A DNA stretch of 64,000 bases from Eutreptiella sp. 'Long Island Sound 2002' (lineage: Eukaryota > Euglenozoa > Euglenophyceae > Eutreptiales > Eutreptiaceae): assembly GCA_964036045.1 (NCBI GenBank), contig OZ038381.1:152290352-152354351 (forward strand), given 5' to 3'. Position 1 is the stretch's first letter. Each line of letters opens with the position of its first letter. The position numbers and the translations under genes were made by a program. Positions 29,558 to 40,198 of this stretch are shown one piece after another. Under the pieces are notes generated by a model. It ran no database searches. It saw only the letters and a list, made by a program, of their open reading frames with translations, and had not been told where the DNA came from.

Positions 29558-30253
29558 ATGAAGGAGGAGATGGAGTATTTGGGTTTCAATGTGGGGTATG
29601 GCTGGTGGAAACCAGCCGTGTCTAAGATGCAGTCCCTACAGGACATGCAGATTAGCGGTGACCTTAAGAAGGGTCTACACGACGCGAGGAGTTTTGTGGG
29701 CGCCTGTAACTTCTATAGGCGACACATCCAGAATTTTACTTATTCTTCTGACCCTCTCACTGACCTAATGAAGAAATCTACTCCCTGGAGATGGACCGCC
29801 AGAGAGGAGGAGTATTTCCAGGAGTTGAAAAAGAAAATTGCCTCCTCCAACTTCCTGGGGGTACCCCGCCCTAAGGGTGAGATGGTCCTGATCACTGATG
29901 CCAGTGATGTAGGGGGGCTGGGAACGATATACCAATGGCAAGAGCTTAACGCAGCTGAACTAACTCATTGCCATTATCGTACCACAGGACTGAACCGTGA
30001 TGGTTCCCTGAAGCACGACTTTCCCTCCAGTGAGTGGCGACTTGTACCACTAGGTCACTGGAACTGGAAATGGAACCAGGCACGTTCCAATTACAGCACC
30101 CTCGACAAGGAGCTCCTAGCCGGTATGCTGGGGCTGTCATCCCAGTCCCGACTATTGGGATCTAACCCTATTGTCTGGCTCTGTGACCAGGAACTGGTGA
30201 AGTCCTTTCAGAAGGGCCCACCATTGGAGAAAGGGAGACGAAAGCGGTGGTGA
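29558..30253 (+). pseudogene. pol: RNase H and connection domain of Ty3/gypsy copy 2
   Basis: The frame is open for 231 codons. It begins with the RT thumb (EEMEYLGFNVGYGWWKP; SFVGACNFYRRHIQNF). The RNase H motifs are VLITDASDVGGLG (first Asp), YSTLDKELLAGM (Glu) and VWLCDQELVKSF (third Asp), so the catalytic acids are kept. It ends at TGA 30251-30253, where the context (KRW*TYLSQF) indicates TGG to TGA. It degrades the RNA strand during reverse transcription in the family. Confidence 0.8.
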
Positions 30254-31065
30254 ACTTACCTCAGTCAATTCAGGCTGACAGTCCATCATATCCCTGGCAT
30301 AAAAAAATGAACTGTCTGACTACATATCGCGCATCAACTTCAATGCGCTTGTTGTTGAGAGCCTCTGAGGTTCTTGCCAAAGAGGCTTTTCAGCGTATGG
30401 ACTCGTCTATGCGCACAGCTAGAATCCTCGCGGGGACGGCGCCTAACTGACTATCAGTCAGAATATAAGGATATTCTCTAGACCATCAGCACTGGTCTCC
30501 GACCCCGTGTCATTGACGGGCACCAGTGGTATAACGATAATCAGTATCTCTTCTACGAGGACCGTATGGTTGTGCCTGAGGCGCGACCCGATGGGTGTTT
30601 ACAGTGATCCGATCTCAGCTCAGGTCACACTGGCGCTAATCGCTCAGTGGAATTCATCTACTCTGGTCTAACGCTGACAGAACTGAGGTCTCGAATGCAG
30701 ACCATTGTTGATGCTTGTGGCTGTCATGCCAGCAAGCAGAGCGATAGTAGGAATACGGGACTGATTTTGAGCCTACCAATACCCTATTGTACTAACTTTC
30801 TTCTCTACGTAGATATCATCCACGGCCTACCTCGCTTCGGCGGCTATGATAGTTGTCTAGTGGTCACCTGTGACCTGTCCCGCTTCACCCGCGTGTTTCC
30901 TTGCAATAAGAAAATCACAGGTGAGCAGACTGTGAAAATATTGGTGGAACAATGGTTCGAACCATACGGAGCACCCAAACAGGTGCACTCTGATAAGGAT
31001 GTACGCATCTGCAGTGACACAGGATGGTACAAGCGAGTGCTGAACGCATGTGTAATGAATGGAGC
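30254..31065 (+). pseudogene. pol: Integrase domain of Ty3/gypsy copy 2, truncated
   Basis: TYLSQFRLTVHHIPGIK follows the RNase H stop; an extra A in an A-run near 30.305 kb shifts the frame. Further on, DLSSGHTGANRSV and CGCHASKQSD (30.61-30.74 kb) fit the HHCC zinc-binding part. The core has YVDIIHGLPRFGGYD (first Asp) and PKQVHSDKDVRI (second Asp). The sequence stops after GWYKRVLNA at about 31.05 kb, before the catalytic Glu, so the DDE site is incomplete. The chromodomain that should follow is absent at this end. Confidence 0.85.
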
Positions 31066-31365
31066 CCGCAGCGCGCACGTAGGGTTAGTGTATGCGCCGT
31101 GCTCGCGATGCATGTGCCTAATCTAGGCATTTACACGTTGTGGCGCTTTCGATGTGCATCCATCCACCCTTATCTTCTCTTCAGAGGTCAGAAAGGAAAG
31201 TGCGTGCTCCTGGTTGTGCCGCCGTAGCGCTAAAATAGGGTTGCTTAGAAAGCTTAGGCTTGTTCTGCGCTGTGCAGTAGCTCCCCATCCCCTCTCCTTC
31301 TTCGGGAGGAAACAAGGTAAGAAGGGCATGCATGAAACACAATGCATTAATCGTTTAGGGTTGTT
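31066..31365. repeat. Dispersed repeat with telomere-like motifs, left copy
   Basis: This matches 39858-40180 along about 300 bp with perhaps 65-70% identity. Shared landmarks are gcgcacgtagggttag, gtgctcgcgatgcatgtgcc, tcttctcttca, tagggttg and cacaatgca. It contains several TAGGGTT words. It starts exactly where integrase of the plus LTR element breaks off. Confidence 0.65.
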
Positions 31366-32023
31366 TTTTTGGAAAATAAATGCCTTTGGCTGATTTACCC
31401 TCTATGGTTCAGGACGAAGCCTCAAGACCTCCATTCACACCAACAGCTAGCAATACAAGCCCACAAGAAGCAATGCAATGCGATCACGGAATCCTGGAAA
31501 ACCGGCGTCCCCAACAGTACGCGTTTCGGCTTGAATTAAGCCCTTATCAGCTGGAAACAAACAACAATCAATCCAGCAGGCCCAAAAAATAGACAAATCA
31601 ACAAATAGCGCCAAAACATATAGCCACGGGAGAAGGCACGCGCGTCATGACCCAATGTGCTGCTGGAGCGCGCGCAAGGCCCAGCGCCTGAACAAGCGCT
31701 TAACGTTAGGCAAAGGGCGAAGAATAGCAAAGAGCTTGAGTCCGGGAATGAATGGTAGTTCAGATCTCAAACCATGCACCACGCTGGACCAACAAAGAGG
31801 TAGCGCTGAGTGATGTACAACCCTTAGGACATGCACAATGGGGCCTATAGTTGATTGTGGATTTTGCTCGGATTGGCTCAAAGAGACAATGTGTGAATGT
31901 AGTGCCTCCCTCCCACCACCACTAGCAGCAGAGTCACGGCGGAGTGTAGTGTATTTATGCCTATCATCCCAATCAATGGCTTGTGCCTGGATAACGTGTT
32001 TTGGGTAATTGAGAATCAACAAG
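31366..32023 (-). mobile_element. Poly(A) retroposon, about 0.66 kb, with target site duplication
   Basis: The insert lies between two near-identical 22-bp direct repeats, gcattaatcgtttagggttg(tt) at 31344-31365 and gcatcaatcgtttagggttg(tt) at 32024-32045, which differ at one base. Without the insert the flanks rebuild the dispersed repeat that continues at 40150-40198 without such an insert. A T-run on the plus strand next to the left repeat is a poly(A) tail on the minus strand. This is the structure left by LINE-mediated retroposition of an RNA. I find no tRNA-type A/B box in it, and its source is unknown. Confidence 0.7.
31645..32022 (-). CDS. Open frame inside the retroposon, 125 aa, unknown
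   Basis: The frame begins at the very 5' end of the inserted RNA (MLILNYPKHVIQAQAIDWDD) and stops at about 31645, leaving roughly 280 nt before the poly(A). It is moderately basic with no motif I know. The position at the 5' end would suit a processed pseudogene, but a chance frame is as likely. Confidence 0.25.
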   Translation of the reverse strand: MLILNYPKHVIQAQAIDWDDRHKYTTLRRDSAASGGGREALHSHIVSLSQSEQNPQSTIGPIVHVLRVVHHSALPLCWSSVVHGLRSELPFIPGLKLFAILRPLPNVKRLFRRWALRALQQHIGS

Positions 32024-32046
32024 GCATCAATCGTTTAGGGTTGTTT

Positions 32047-34194
32047 ATAACTCGCCGTAGGGTTGTTTAGAGGCTTAGGGTTGTCTTTGGGCTCATATTC
32101 CCTTCGGCATGCACATGGTGCGTGGTGAGTAAGGTAGGTAAGCCCAGGAGGAGCTCACCTCCTGGTTGAGTCTCGTGATGATTGGTTGGAGCGGGTTAAA
32201 AATTGGAAAAAGACTGTTGTAAATTGCCTCTCTTCCCTGCATACGCACGATGCATTAAAGGGCTGTAGGCCACGTGCTGTGCACGCGGTATAACCCTCGT
32301 TTAGCTTACCCAGGGCTCCGCCCTACGTTCTATATGAGAACGGGGGGAGTCCTTAAGTTTGCGTGCTTGCGGCTTGGTTAGAGGACAGTGTATCATTTTC
32401 TACCCGAAGACCTGTATAATGCAGCGAGGGTAGTTAGGTTCCTCAGCCGCTAACTGAGCCTCATCTGCCTTTGTTCTCAAGTGGGAAAGGTCAGGGTGAT
32501 TGGTGCAGCAGCAGTTGCCTTCGGCGACTTCCCATTTTTCTGCCCACGCTAAAAAGGGCACGGATCACATAAACAAATCGGGTCAGTGAACGACATCTTC
32601 ATGGACAACCGTTACTACACGCTGTGTACACGGCACTCTTTGTCTCCAAGCCGTGTCAGTAAAATGCGCAAGGGCGTCCCTGGCAGGCCACAGTTGCCTA
32701 GCGGCGCGGTGTTCTCTTGTTATCTCACAGGAGAGCCAATAGGGCTGAAGACCTCTTTCTCATGGCCACCCAGTAGCGTGTGTAGGGGTTAGGGTGAGCA
32801 AGCCTGGCAGGGACTGAGTGCGGTTCTGCTCACCCTGCCTTCGAAGGCTGGTGCTAGCATTAGTGAGTTTAGTGTAGTGGTGTCTCCTGCTCCGCCTGCT
32901 TTTCCTCGCGGCTAGGGGAGTGTGTTAGCTTTTGGCTATCCGAAAAACGGGCGTTTTGTATGCCCTTGGCACACTTGGCCACCCCTCCCCTCTAGTAGGT
33001 AGGGCTTTTGCCGTCTTCCCCAAAGGATAGGCGCCAGCACAGAAATTGGGCGCCATAGGTGTGGTAATAGTACCTGATTAGGACCTTCAGTCCGAGGTCG
33101 GCGAAGCCCCGTCTCCGGGAGCCAAGCCGGGGAGTGAAGTGAGACACATACGGACATACATAGCACACTTAGGGGATGGTACCCCCGTCAGGAAGGGTAG
33201 AACCCCATGGGTCTGGACCAGTCAGGGGTCCCAACTGTGGGCACGCTTGTCCCCAAGGCGGGTGTACACACCTTCCTTCACAGCACCTTGCTTGTCATCC
33301 CCCCCTGGAGTAGTAAGCCACCGCTCTTCGTTGGCCCCCCAAGGTCATAACATCAGGGCAGTTCCCATGCAACACATGGTCAACAAGGCACACACTGGCT
33401 GGGTGGCTGCAAACCTGATAGGCGGCCATCTGGCTCACGCTGGTGACCATAGGCATGGGACTGCATGGCACAGCCAGGGCAGGAGCAGAGCTGCGCAAGC
33501 AGCGGATGTGTAGGTATCTGGAGTGCCGAACCCGACTGAGGGTGGGAGTTAGTACATTCACCGTAACTGGAGCTCTACAAGAGTCCTAAACCTGCCCTAG
33601 CACACACTGAGTAGGCCTAGCTATCAGCACAAGAGTGCTCACCGCCCCTGGGAGGTTAGAAAACGGAGGGGGTTGCGAGTAAAGGGCCTCAACTGTGAGT
33701 CTCAATCTGAGGGGAATCTGTTCACGTAGGCCAGCGTGTTCAGCTGATCCGGAGTTTAGGTGGCCGTATGGAGGTGAGCAGCCCGGACTGAACCAACCGC
33801 GTGGGTTCCTAGTCCAGCGCATGGGCCCGTTCTTGGTACTACACTGCGCGGAGAATGTGTGGTGGCAGGCTGGGGCAATAGGATGCACCTAGATCCACCC
33901 CATCGTCGGCAGGCTGTCAATTGACTCCCTGATCCTCACGCTGGCTTCTACTTCGATCTTGCTCATTGTGGGTCTCCTGCGTACACATGGGCATGCATCT
34001 CCTCCACTGCCCCACTTGGTTCCCTTCCCCGTCTGCCCTCAGCCGTCCTCCACCCTTGCACATCTTGCTGCCCGCATTGGACAAAGCGTGGAAAGGTCCC
34101 CGGCGTCCGGGGGTGCTTGTGTACTTCTATGGCCCCTCGAGGACCTGTTGCAAGAGTACTGTCGCCCCAACCCTTGAACGATGCTTGTCTTCGA
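32047..34194. other. 2.1 kb with no recognisable gene
   Basis: Base composition is near 52% GC, lower than in the LINE and satellite blocks. A few telomere-like words occur (32031-32095; ggggttagggtgagc near 32790). No frame longer than about 125 codons is present on either strand, and none has a recognisable motif. No tandem repeat or structural RNA stood out. Confidence 0.4.
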
Positions 34195-34290
34195 GTGTGC
34201 CCCTCGAGCGCTGCTGGTGGGAATCCAACCCACAACTACGGCTCGTGTAACGGGGCGTCTAGCGGCTGGGGTACTCCTCAGCTGACTCCT
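34195..34290 (-). other. tRNA-like sequence, pseudogene or SINE head
   Basis: On the minus strand a perfect T arm is visible: GTGGG, loop TTGGATT, CCCAC, followed by CAGCAGCG. The internal B box is GGTTGGATTCC, one mismatch from GGTTCGANTCC. About 40 nt upstream, CCCAGCCGCTAGACGCC resembles an A box and D arm. The anticodon stem does not pair well and the 5' acceptor strand is not complementary, so this is not a functional tRNA. It may be a tRNA pseudogene or the head of a SINE. Confidence 0.4.
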
Positions 34291-34479
34291 TACCCAAAAG
34301 CTTTTCCTTATTCTATTTCGCCCCCGCCTTTTTCTGTCCCCCGTGTCTCCCCCTCTGCGTCTTGGCTCTTCCCCTCCGCCCACCCCTCCCGTTCTCCATT
34401 CCTTCCCTCGGCCGCAACCCCGTCCCGGCCTCTGCGGTCGCTCTCCTCCGCCACTCATCCTCTCTGGGTCCCCCTCTCC

Positions 34480-37000
34480 TGCTCCTGGTACTTCTTTCCC
34501 AGGATGCTCCAGTCCGTGGCACCATGCCAACCTTCTTTCTTCTTCTTGCTTTGCCGGTACCCTCTTTCTGCGCCGTTCCTTCGTCCCCTTCTTCTCGCTC
34601 ATAACGGTTCATGTTCTTTGTCTCCTTTCCCATCCTCCCCTTGTTCAAATTCAAGTTCTCCTTGACTGGCCTCCCGCTTTGCTTGCCGCCGCCGCCTCCT
34701 CCTCTTTGCTCAGCCCTGGACGCCCCTTCCCAGGTCTACTCCCTTCTTCTCCGGCTGCCCCCGTCCCGGGCTTTTGCCCCCCGGATGTTCCAGTCCGGGT
34801 GGCCTTGTTGCCGGCCGGCGGGTTCTTCCCCGGATGTTCCAGTCCGGGCTCCGTGCTCTTGTCCGCTTCCGCCCGGAGTTCCAGTCCAGGGGGCCCCGGT
34901 GCTGTGTGGCTTCTTCCGGGCCTCGGATGTTCCAGTCCGAGGCACCATGCCTTCTTTCTTTCTCTTTCTTGCTTTGCCGGTGGTCATTGGACTATTTCCT
35001 CTCTTTCCCCTCCCTCATCACGACTCTTGTCCTTCGTGTCCTCTCTCCTCTGTTCCTTGCTCTTGTTCATGTTCTCCTTGCCTTTTCTTGCCGCCGTCGC
35101 CTCCTCCTCCTGATGCAGCCCCGGACGCTCCAATCCAGGGCTGCTTCTTCCCCGGATGTTCCAGTCCAGGGCTTTCGCTCCGGATGTTCCAGTCCGGGTG
35201 CGTTTTTTCCCCAGATGTTACAGTCCAAGCTCCTTGCGCTTGTCCGCTTGCCACTGCGTCCCCCCGGGTACTCCAGTCCAGGGGGCCCCGTTGCCGTGTG
35301 GCTTCTTCCTGGCCCCGGATGCTCCAGTCCGTGACACTGTGCCTTCTTTCTCTCTTACTCCCGCTTCGCCGGTTGTCTCCTTCTGTGCGGCTCCTTCGTC
35401 CCCTTCTCTTCTCTCCTCACGGTTCGTGTTCTTCTTCTCCTCTCCCTTCCGTTCCTTGCTTTTGTTCATGTTCTGCTTGACTGGCCTCCCGCTTTTTTTG
35501 CTCTCTGCGCCGCCCTTGACTCTCCTTTCCCGGGCCACACTCTCTTTGTCCCTGGTTGTCCCCGTCCCGGTCTTCAGCCCCCTAGATGATCTAGTTCGGG
35601 TGGCCCAGTTGCCGGCCGGTACCTTCTTCTCCGGATGATCCAGTCCGGCTCCTTGTGCTTGTCTGCTTGCATCCGCGTCCCCCCGGATGTTCCAGTCCAG
35701 GGGGCCCCGTTGCTGCGCGTCTTCTTTCAGGACCAGCATGTTCCAGCCCGGGCGGCCCTGTTGCTGGCCGGTTCTTTTGTCCCCGGATGATCCAGCTCGG
35801 GGTCCGTGCGCTTAACCGCTTCCCACTGCGTTGCCCGGTTGTGGAAGACCCAGTCCTTGGGGCCCCTTCGCTGTGTGGCTTCTTCCTGGCCTCTGTTGTT
35901 CCAGTCCGTGGCACCGTGGCATCTTTCTTTTTTTTTTCTTGCTTTGCCGGTTGTCTCCTTCGGTGCAGCTCCTTCGTCCCTTTCTCTGCTCTCATCGCTG
36001 TTTTTCTTCTTCTTCTCCTCCCCCCTCTGTTTCTTGTTCTTGTTCATGCTCTCCTTGACTGGCCTCTTGCTTTTCTTGTCGCCGCCACCTCTTTCTCTTT
36101 GCGCAGCCCTGGACAATTGACACTTGACTCACTCCTCTCCAGGGCCTTTCTTCCCCGGATGTGCCAGTCCGGGCTCCTTGTGCTTGTCCACTTGCCTCTG
36201 CGTGCCCCCGGATGTTCCAGTCCAGGGGTTTCGTTGCTGTGTGTTTTCCCTTGGGGCCCCGGATTTTCGCGTCACTGGCACCGCTCATTCCCTCCTTCTC
36301 CTTTACGCAGTGCCTGTCGTCGACTGTCTCCTTTCATCCGCCACTTCGTCTCCTTCTCCTCCCTCTTAACGATTCTTGTGCTTCGTGTCCTCTCTCATCC
36401 GCTCCTTCTGCCCCTCGGATGTTCCAGTCTTCCCCGGATGCTCCAGTCCGAGCTCCGTGTGCTTTTCTGTTTGCGTCCCCCCGCATGTTCGAGTCCAGGG
36501 GGCCCCGGTGCTGTGTGGCTTCTTCCGAGGCCCGGATGTTCCAGTCCGAGGCACCACGCCTTCCGTCTTTCTACTTCTTGCTTTGCCGGTTGTCAATTGA
36601 CTCTTTCATCTCCTTTTTCTCCCTCTTCACGACTCTTAGTCTTCGTGCCCTCTCTCCACCATTCATTGCTCTTGTTCATGTTCTCCTTGCCGTTTTTTGC
36701 CGCTGCCGCTTCCTCCTCCTTATGCAGCCGCAGACGCTCCAATCCAGGGCCGCTTCTTCCCCGGATGTTCCAGTCCAGGGCTTCCGCCCCCCGGATGTTC
36801 CAGTCCGGGGGTGTTTCTTCCCCGGATGTTCCAGTCTGGGTTCCTTGCGTTTGTCCGCTTGCCGCTTCATCCCCCCGGATGCTCCAGTCCTGGGGGACCC
36901 GTTGCCTCCGATGATCCAGTCCGTGGCACAGGGTTCACCCCCGGACGATCGAGTCCGGGGGCTGTGCTCCAATTCGCCCCGGATGCTCCAATCCGGGGCG
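34480..37000. repeat. Array of about 30 short hairpins in pyrimidine-rich repeats
   Basis: The core (C)CGGATGnTCCAGTCCGG recurs irregularly, for example at 34780-34799, 34920-34943, 35632, 35682, 36155, 36207, 36760, 36938-36961 and 36976-36999. Each core is an inverted repeat with stems of 6-9 bp around an 8-nt loop close to TGTTCCAG (6 nt in one case). Stems differ between copies with both sides changed. Between hairpins, longer degenerate units recur every 400-600 bp (ttgctttgccggt...; cttgttcatgttctccttg). The plus strand is C/T-rich and A-poor, which leaves long meaningless open frames. Confidence 0.8.
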
Positions 37001-37711
37001 TGATATTATCATATTCTCCTTGTCGTCATCGGTGTTAGTGTGTGTGCTTCCATGGTTTTTTTTTCGCGCGCCCTTCGTCGCTCCTCTTCCCCCGCTCCTC
37101 CCCGCTCCGCTCTGCGTTCCCTCCTGTTCTCCCCTCTCCCCCTCCCTCCCTTTCTCGTTTTCCCCCCCTCCGCCCTTTCCCTGTCTCCCTCAGGCCCCTC
37201 TTCTCCCTTCCCCCGGCTCCCTATCCCTCCCTTTGTGGTGGCCTTGCTGGGGCACTCACTCAAGCTCCTAGTTTCCACGCGCGCATGTTGCTATCTTATG
37301 GGGCGGGCACACACGTACATTCCCCTTCTTTCTTTCCTGCATTCTCATTGTTTTCTTGCTTTGCACTTATCTTCATCACTTGTCACTGTGTCCGGTCTTG
37401 TCCCCTTGTTCCCCCTTCCTTTCCCTTGTCGCTTGCACCTCGTGTTGCTTTGGGGCGCTCCTTGTGTCCTCTCCTCTATGCTTGCCCTTTGCCCCCTGTC
37501 TCCTTCGCACGCACACACGCACTTTTTGTTTCTTTGGGCCCCGCACTCAAGCTCTCCTTCCTACGCATGCACTTTACCACCTTCTCCTTCTTGTTCCTTG
37601 TCCCCTTGTTCCCCTCGTCCACTTACCCCCATGTTTTTGCTCGTTGTCTTACAGCACTCTTGCCACATTTTCATTGTCACCACTGCTTGTGCGACTTATT
37701 ATTATCGTTGC
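37001..37711. other. Pyrimidine-rich low-complexity DNA
   Basis: C- and T-rich plus strand with few A residues (ctccctccctttctcg and similar). No hairpin core and no credible ORF. It continues the composition of the hairpin array but without its repeats. Confidence 0.5.
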
Positions 37712-37995
37712 CTTTATGCACTCATGTCTCATGCTATTTACCCATTTAGTCGTTGGCTTGTGGACTCCTTGTACCCGGCTCGACAACTGAATGCACTCAT
37801 GACACATGCTATTCATTTGTTGGGTTGAGAACTCCTTGTACTTGGCGGCGCCCAACAGTAGGCGTGTTGCCTTAATGCATTCATGACATATGCTATTTAT
37901 TCGTTGGGTTTTAGGACTCCTTTTACTTGGCGACGCCCAAGAGTAAGAGTGTGGTCTTAAGTCATTCATGACACATGCTATTTACATGCTATGTA
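37712..37995. repeat. Tandem repeat, about 3.5 units of 72-90 bp
   Basis: The word tgcattcatgacacatgctattta, cut here to tgacacatgctattta, recurs near 37728, 37800, 37886 and 37968. The intervening sequence, ttgggtt...actccttgtacttggcg, is also shared. Each full unit holds a near-palindrome ttggcg(g/a)cgccca(a). AT content is higher than in its surroundings. Confidence 0.75.
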
Positions 37996-38019
37996 CACGG
38001 AAAAAGGAGATTAACAGAG

Positions 38020-38350
38020 TCGACGAAGTTGAGCGTTGCTTGCCCCAAAACACCTAGCAAAGTGCGTGTCCTAGGCGCTAGGGACTCGTGCGCGCTCCAA
38101 CAACATAGAAGATGATTAGAGGCGAGATTGGGGCAAAAGCGATGGCCTTTGGCCAGGGAGTGGTTGTCATGGGGGGCTAACGGTCCTGTCCTGCAATGCA
38201 ATGCGGGGCAACCATGACAACCGCTCTTACACGCCAACCTCCCTTTTTGTAGCACAAAGGAGGCGCCAAGACGGGAAAGCGGAACGTTGCGTGCCCCGAA
38301 ACACTTGGGAAGGTGCATGCAATAGGAGTAGGGGACTTGTGCGCATGCCA
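38020..38350. repeat. Direct repeat pair around an 11-bp inverted repeat
   Basis: An 80-bp segment (gcgttgcttgccccaaaacac...gggactcgtgcgcgctccaac) near 38030 recurs near 38283 with about 80% identity. Between the two, ggttgtcatgg (about 38162) and ccatgacaacc (about 38212) form a perfect 11-bp inverted repeat with a spacer of about 40 nt. Strand composition changes here: T/C-rich to the left, A/C-rich to the right. Confidence 0.65.
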
Positions 38351-38359
38351 ACACCAACA

Positions 38360-39740
38360 AGCAAAGCAAAACAACAAGACAACATAGGGTACACGCCACG
38401 AGAACACGCCGGCCGCCGAACCAAGTATGTTACACAATACGCCACGCAGCCACACAACAAAAAGGGGCCGAGGTCAACGCACGAGGGAAAGGGCACAACC
38501 GCCACGCCACCACCAACAAAAGAGCACACCCGCTACTATCCCCCGCACGCATAGGACGAAGAAGCCATGGGACAAGCAAGGTGTGTGAGAGTGACCAGGG
38601 GAAAAGACCACCCAAGCGCAAAGCGCCACACGGAAAAATAAAGAAGGGCACACCACACCATGAAACACATGCAAAAGTGCCCGCGGACGCCAAGCCATGA
38701 GGTATGTCCATGCACGCGCACGCCGTTGGAGCCGCCGCATGCACGACAAGGTATAAACAAGGAGACATACCCACCACCGAACAAACCACCGCCACGAGCA
38801 CCGCGCCGCCGCCCAACCACTCACGTACGCATTCTATCTTCTCTACACTCTAGGCTGTTCGCACGGAGGAAAAAAGCATGGTATGAGGGACACCCGTATA
38901 AAACCAAAAGTAGAAAACCACACGCCACCGGAGGGCGCACCACTGCCACAAAACACACGTACCACAAGCACCCAGGGGCACAAGAAGAGCAAGAGGTGTG
39001 CCCGCGCACATATATGCCGCCGCAAACAACAAAAGGTATGGATGTACACAACAAGGGCCACCGCAGATGGAGACACATGCAACGCCAACGCGCCCAGCAA
39101 CCAAAGAAACCACCACCCTTTCTCCTGTCCCAAACATGCAAACCCTATAGGCCGCCACCGCTGAAGAAAATGTGGACACCGCCAAAGAACACACGAAGAA
39201 CAAGAAGCCACCAACACCGCGGAACGGAATAAGGATGGCCATCAACGCAGGAGGAAGCCGCCAACGCCGGAGAAAATGTGGACGCCGCCAAAGAACACGC
39301 GAGGAAAAAGAAGCCACCAACACCGAGGAACGGAACATGAGTGGTATGAGGGAATACCTAACGGGAAGAAGCGATGGTATGAAGGGCACCCACCAGCGCA
39401 AACCCGAGGGACGGGAGCCACACGCCACCAGAGAGGACACCACCGCCACCAAACACACAAACCACAAGCCCGAGGGCACAGAAAGAGCAAGTGGTATGCC
39501 CACACACGCAAGCATGCACGAGCAAGGTATGGCGAGGGAGCGCGAGCCCGAACCTGCCGCCGCGAACACAACGGGGATAGAAGGACCCATGTTGGACAAA
39601 GGGAACGACGCAAACAACGCCGCCACGCCAGCGCACCCGCCGACCAGGAAACCGCCAAGAAACCCACCCTCCTCCCTCTCTCTGTAGGCCATCAACGCGG
39701 GAGGAAGCATAACACAACAAGCAGGCCTGCCCGCACACCG
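38360..39740. repeat. A/C-rich degenerate tandem repeat, about 3 units of 450-500 bp
   Basis: Shared blocks recur near 38870-39010 and 39340-39500: gtatgagg, ccacacgccacc(g/a)gag, accacaagc, gggcacaagaagagcaag, then a word aaggtat. A further related stretch lies at 38440-38760. The plus strand is poor in T. Frames on both strands are long because of this composition, but they are not conserved between units. The recurrent aaggtat could be read as a 5' splice-site-like word, but I see no exon structure. Confidence 0.6.
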
Positions 39741-39754
39741 TGGTTGTTTGTTAA

Positions 39755-40198
39755 AACGTTAGGGTTGTCTCCGTTGTGTCTCCGGGGGGTTGGGCGACTC
39801 CTGCATTCCCTCTGCACAGGTAAAAACAAGGTTGCAAGGTATGCTGGACAAATGGTGCACGTAGTGCGCACGTAGGGTTAGAGAAGACAAAGTGCTCGCG
39901 ATGCATGTGCCGGATTCCGACATACACACGTTGCCACGCTTCCTTGTGCATGCACCCACCTTCCCTTCTCTTCACAGATCCAATGGAGAAGTGTGTGCTC
40001 GTTTTGGCGCCGTTTGTGCGTTAAAGTAGGGTTGTCTTAGACGCATAGGCTTGTTTTGCGTTGTGCCGTCGTCTGTCATTTGCCATTCCCTGTTCGTTTT
40101 TTCGCAGATCACAAAACAGGCACAACAGGAAGAATCCTGCAAGCCACACAATGCAATTAAACGCTTAGCGTTGTTTATAACTGGCAATAGGGTTGTTT
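39755..40198. repeat. Dispersed repeat with telomere-like motifs, right copy
   Basis: This is the counterpart of 31066-31365 plus 32024-32070. It has tagggttg/ttagggttg words near 39757, 39871, 40026, 40165 and 40187. It ends where the LINE 3' end begins at 40199, so LINE copy C has its 3' terminus inside this repeat. Confidence 0.65.

Larger units (their letters stand above)
24208..31065 (+). mobile_element. Ty3/gypsy copy 2 (plus), 3'-truncated and decayed
   Basis: Order: LTR, primer binding site, leader, Gag, protease, a spacer domain, RT, RNase H, integrase. RT before integrase is the Ty3/gypsy order, and the chromodomain remnant nearby suggests a chromovirus-type member. From 27656 to about 30300 Pol stays in one frame but is cut by at least seven stops, many explainable as C-to-T or G-to-A changes (CGA to TGA, TGG to TGA). 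The element ends inside integrase where a telomere-motif-rich repeat begins. Confidence 0.9.

Noticed and set aside
34343-36914. Ser/Leu/Pro-rich frames up to 419 codons in the pyrimidine-rich array
   Set aside because: They arise from a C/T-rich strand with few A and are not conserved in phase between repeat units; the hairpins recur irrespective of frame.
34780-36999. Bacterial REP or integron attC sites
   Set aside because: Stem-loop form is superficially similar, but the setting is eukaryotic and no integrase or REP-associated transposase gene is present.
38850-39710. 286-codon hydrophobic frame on the minus strand that looks like a membrane protein
   Set aside because: It is antisense to an A/C-rich degenerate repeat; repeated units shift its phase. 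Hydrophobicity comes from T-rich codons.
38700-39840. Recurrent aaggtat words as 5' splice sites of a repeated gene
   Set aside because: No matching acceptor sites, no conserved exon frame, and the words recur only as part of the degenerate repeat.
31066-40198. True telomere
   Set aside because: Only scattered single TTTAGGG-like words occur, never a run of perfect repeats, so they are interstitial motifs at most.
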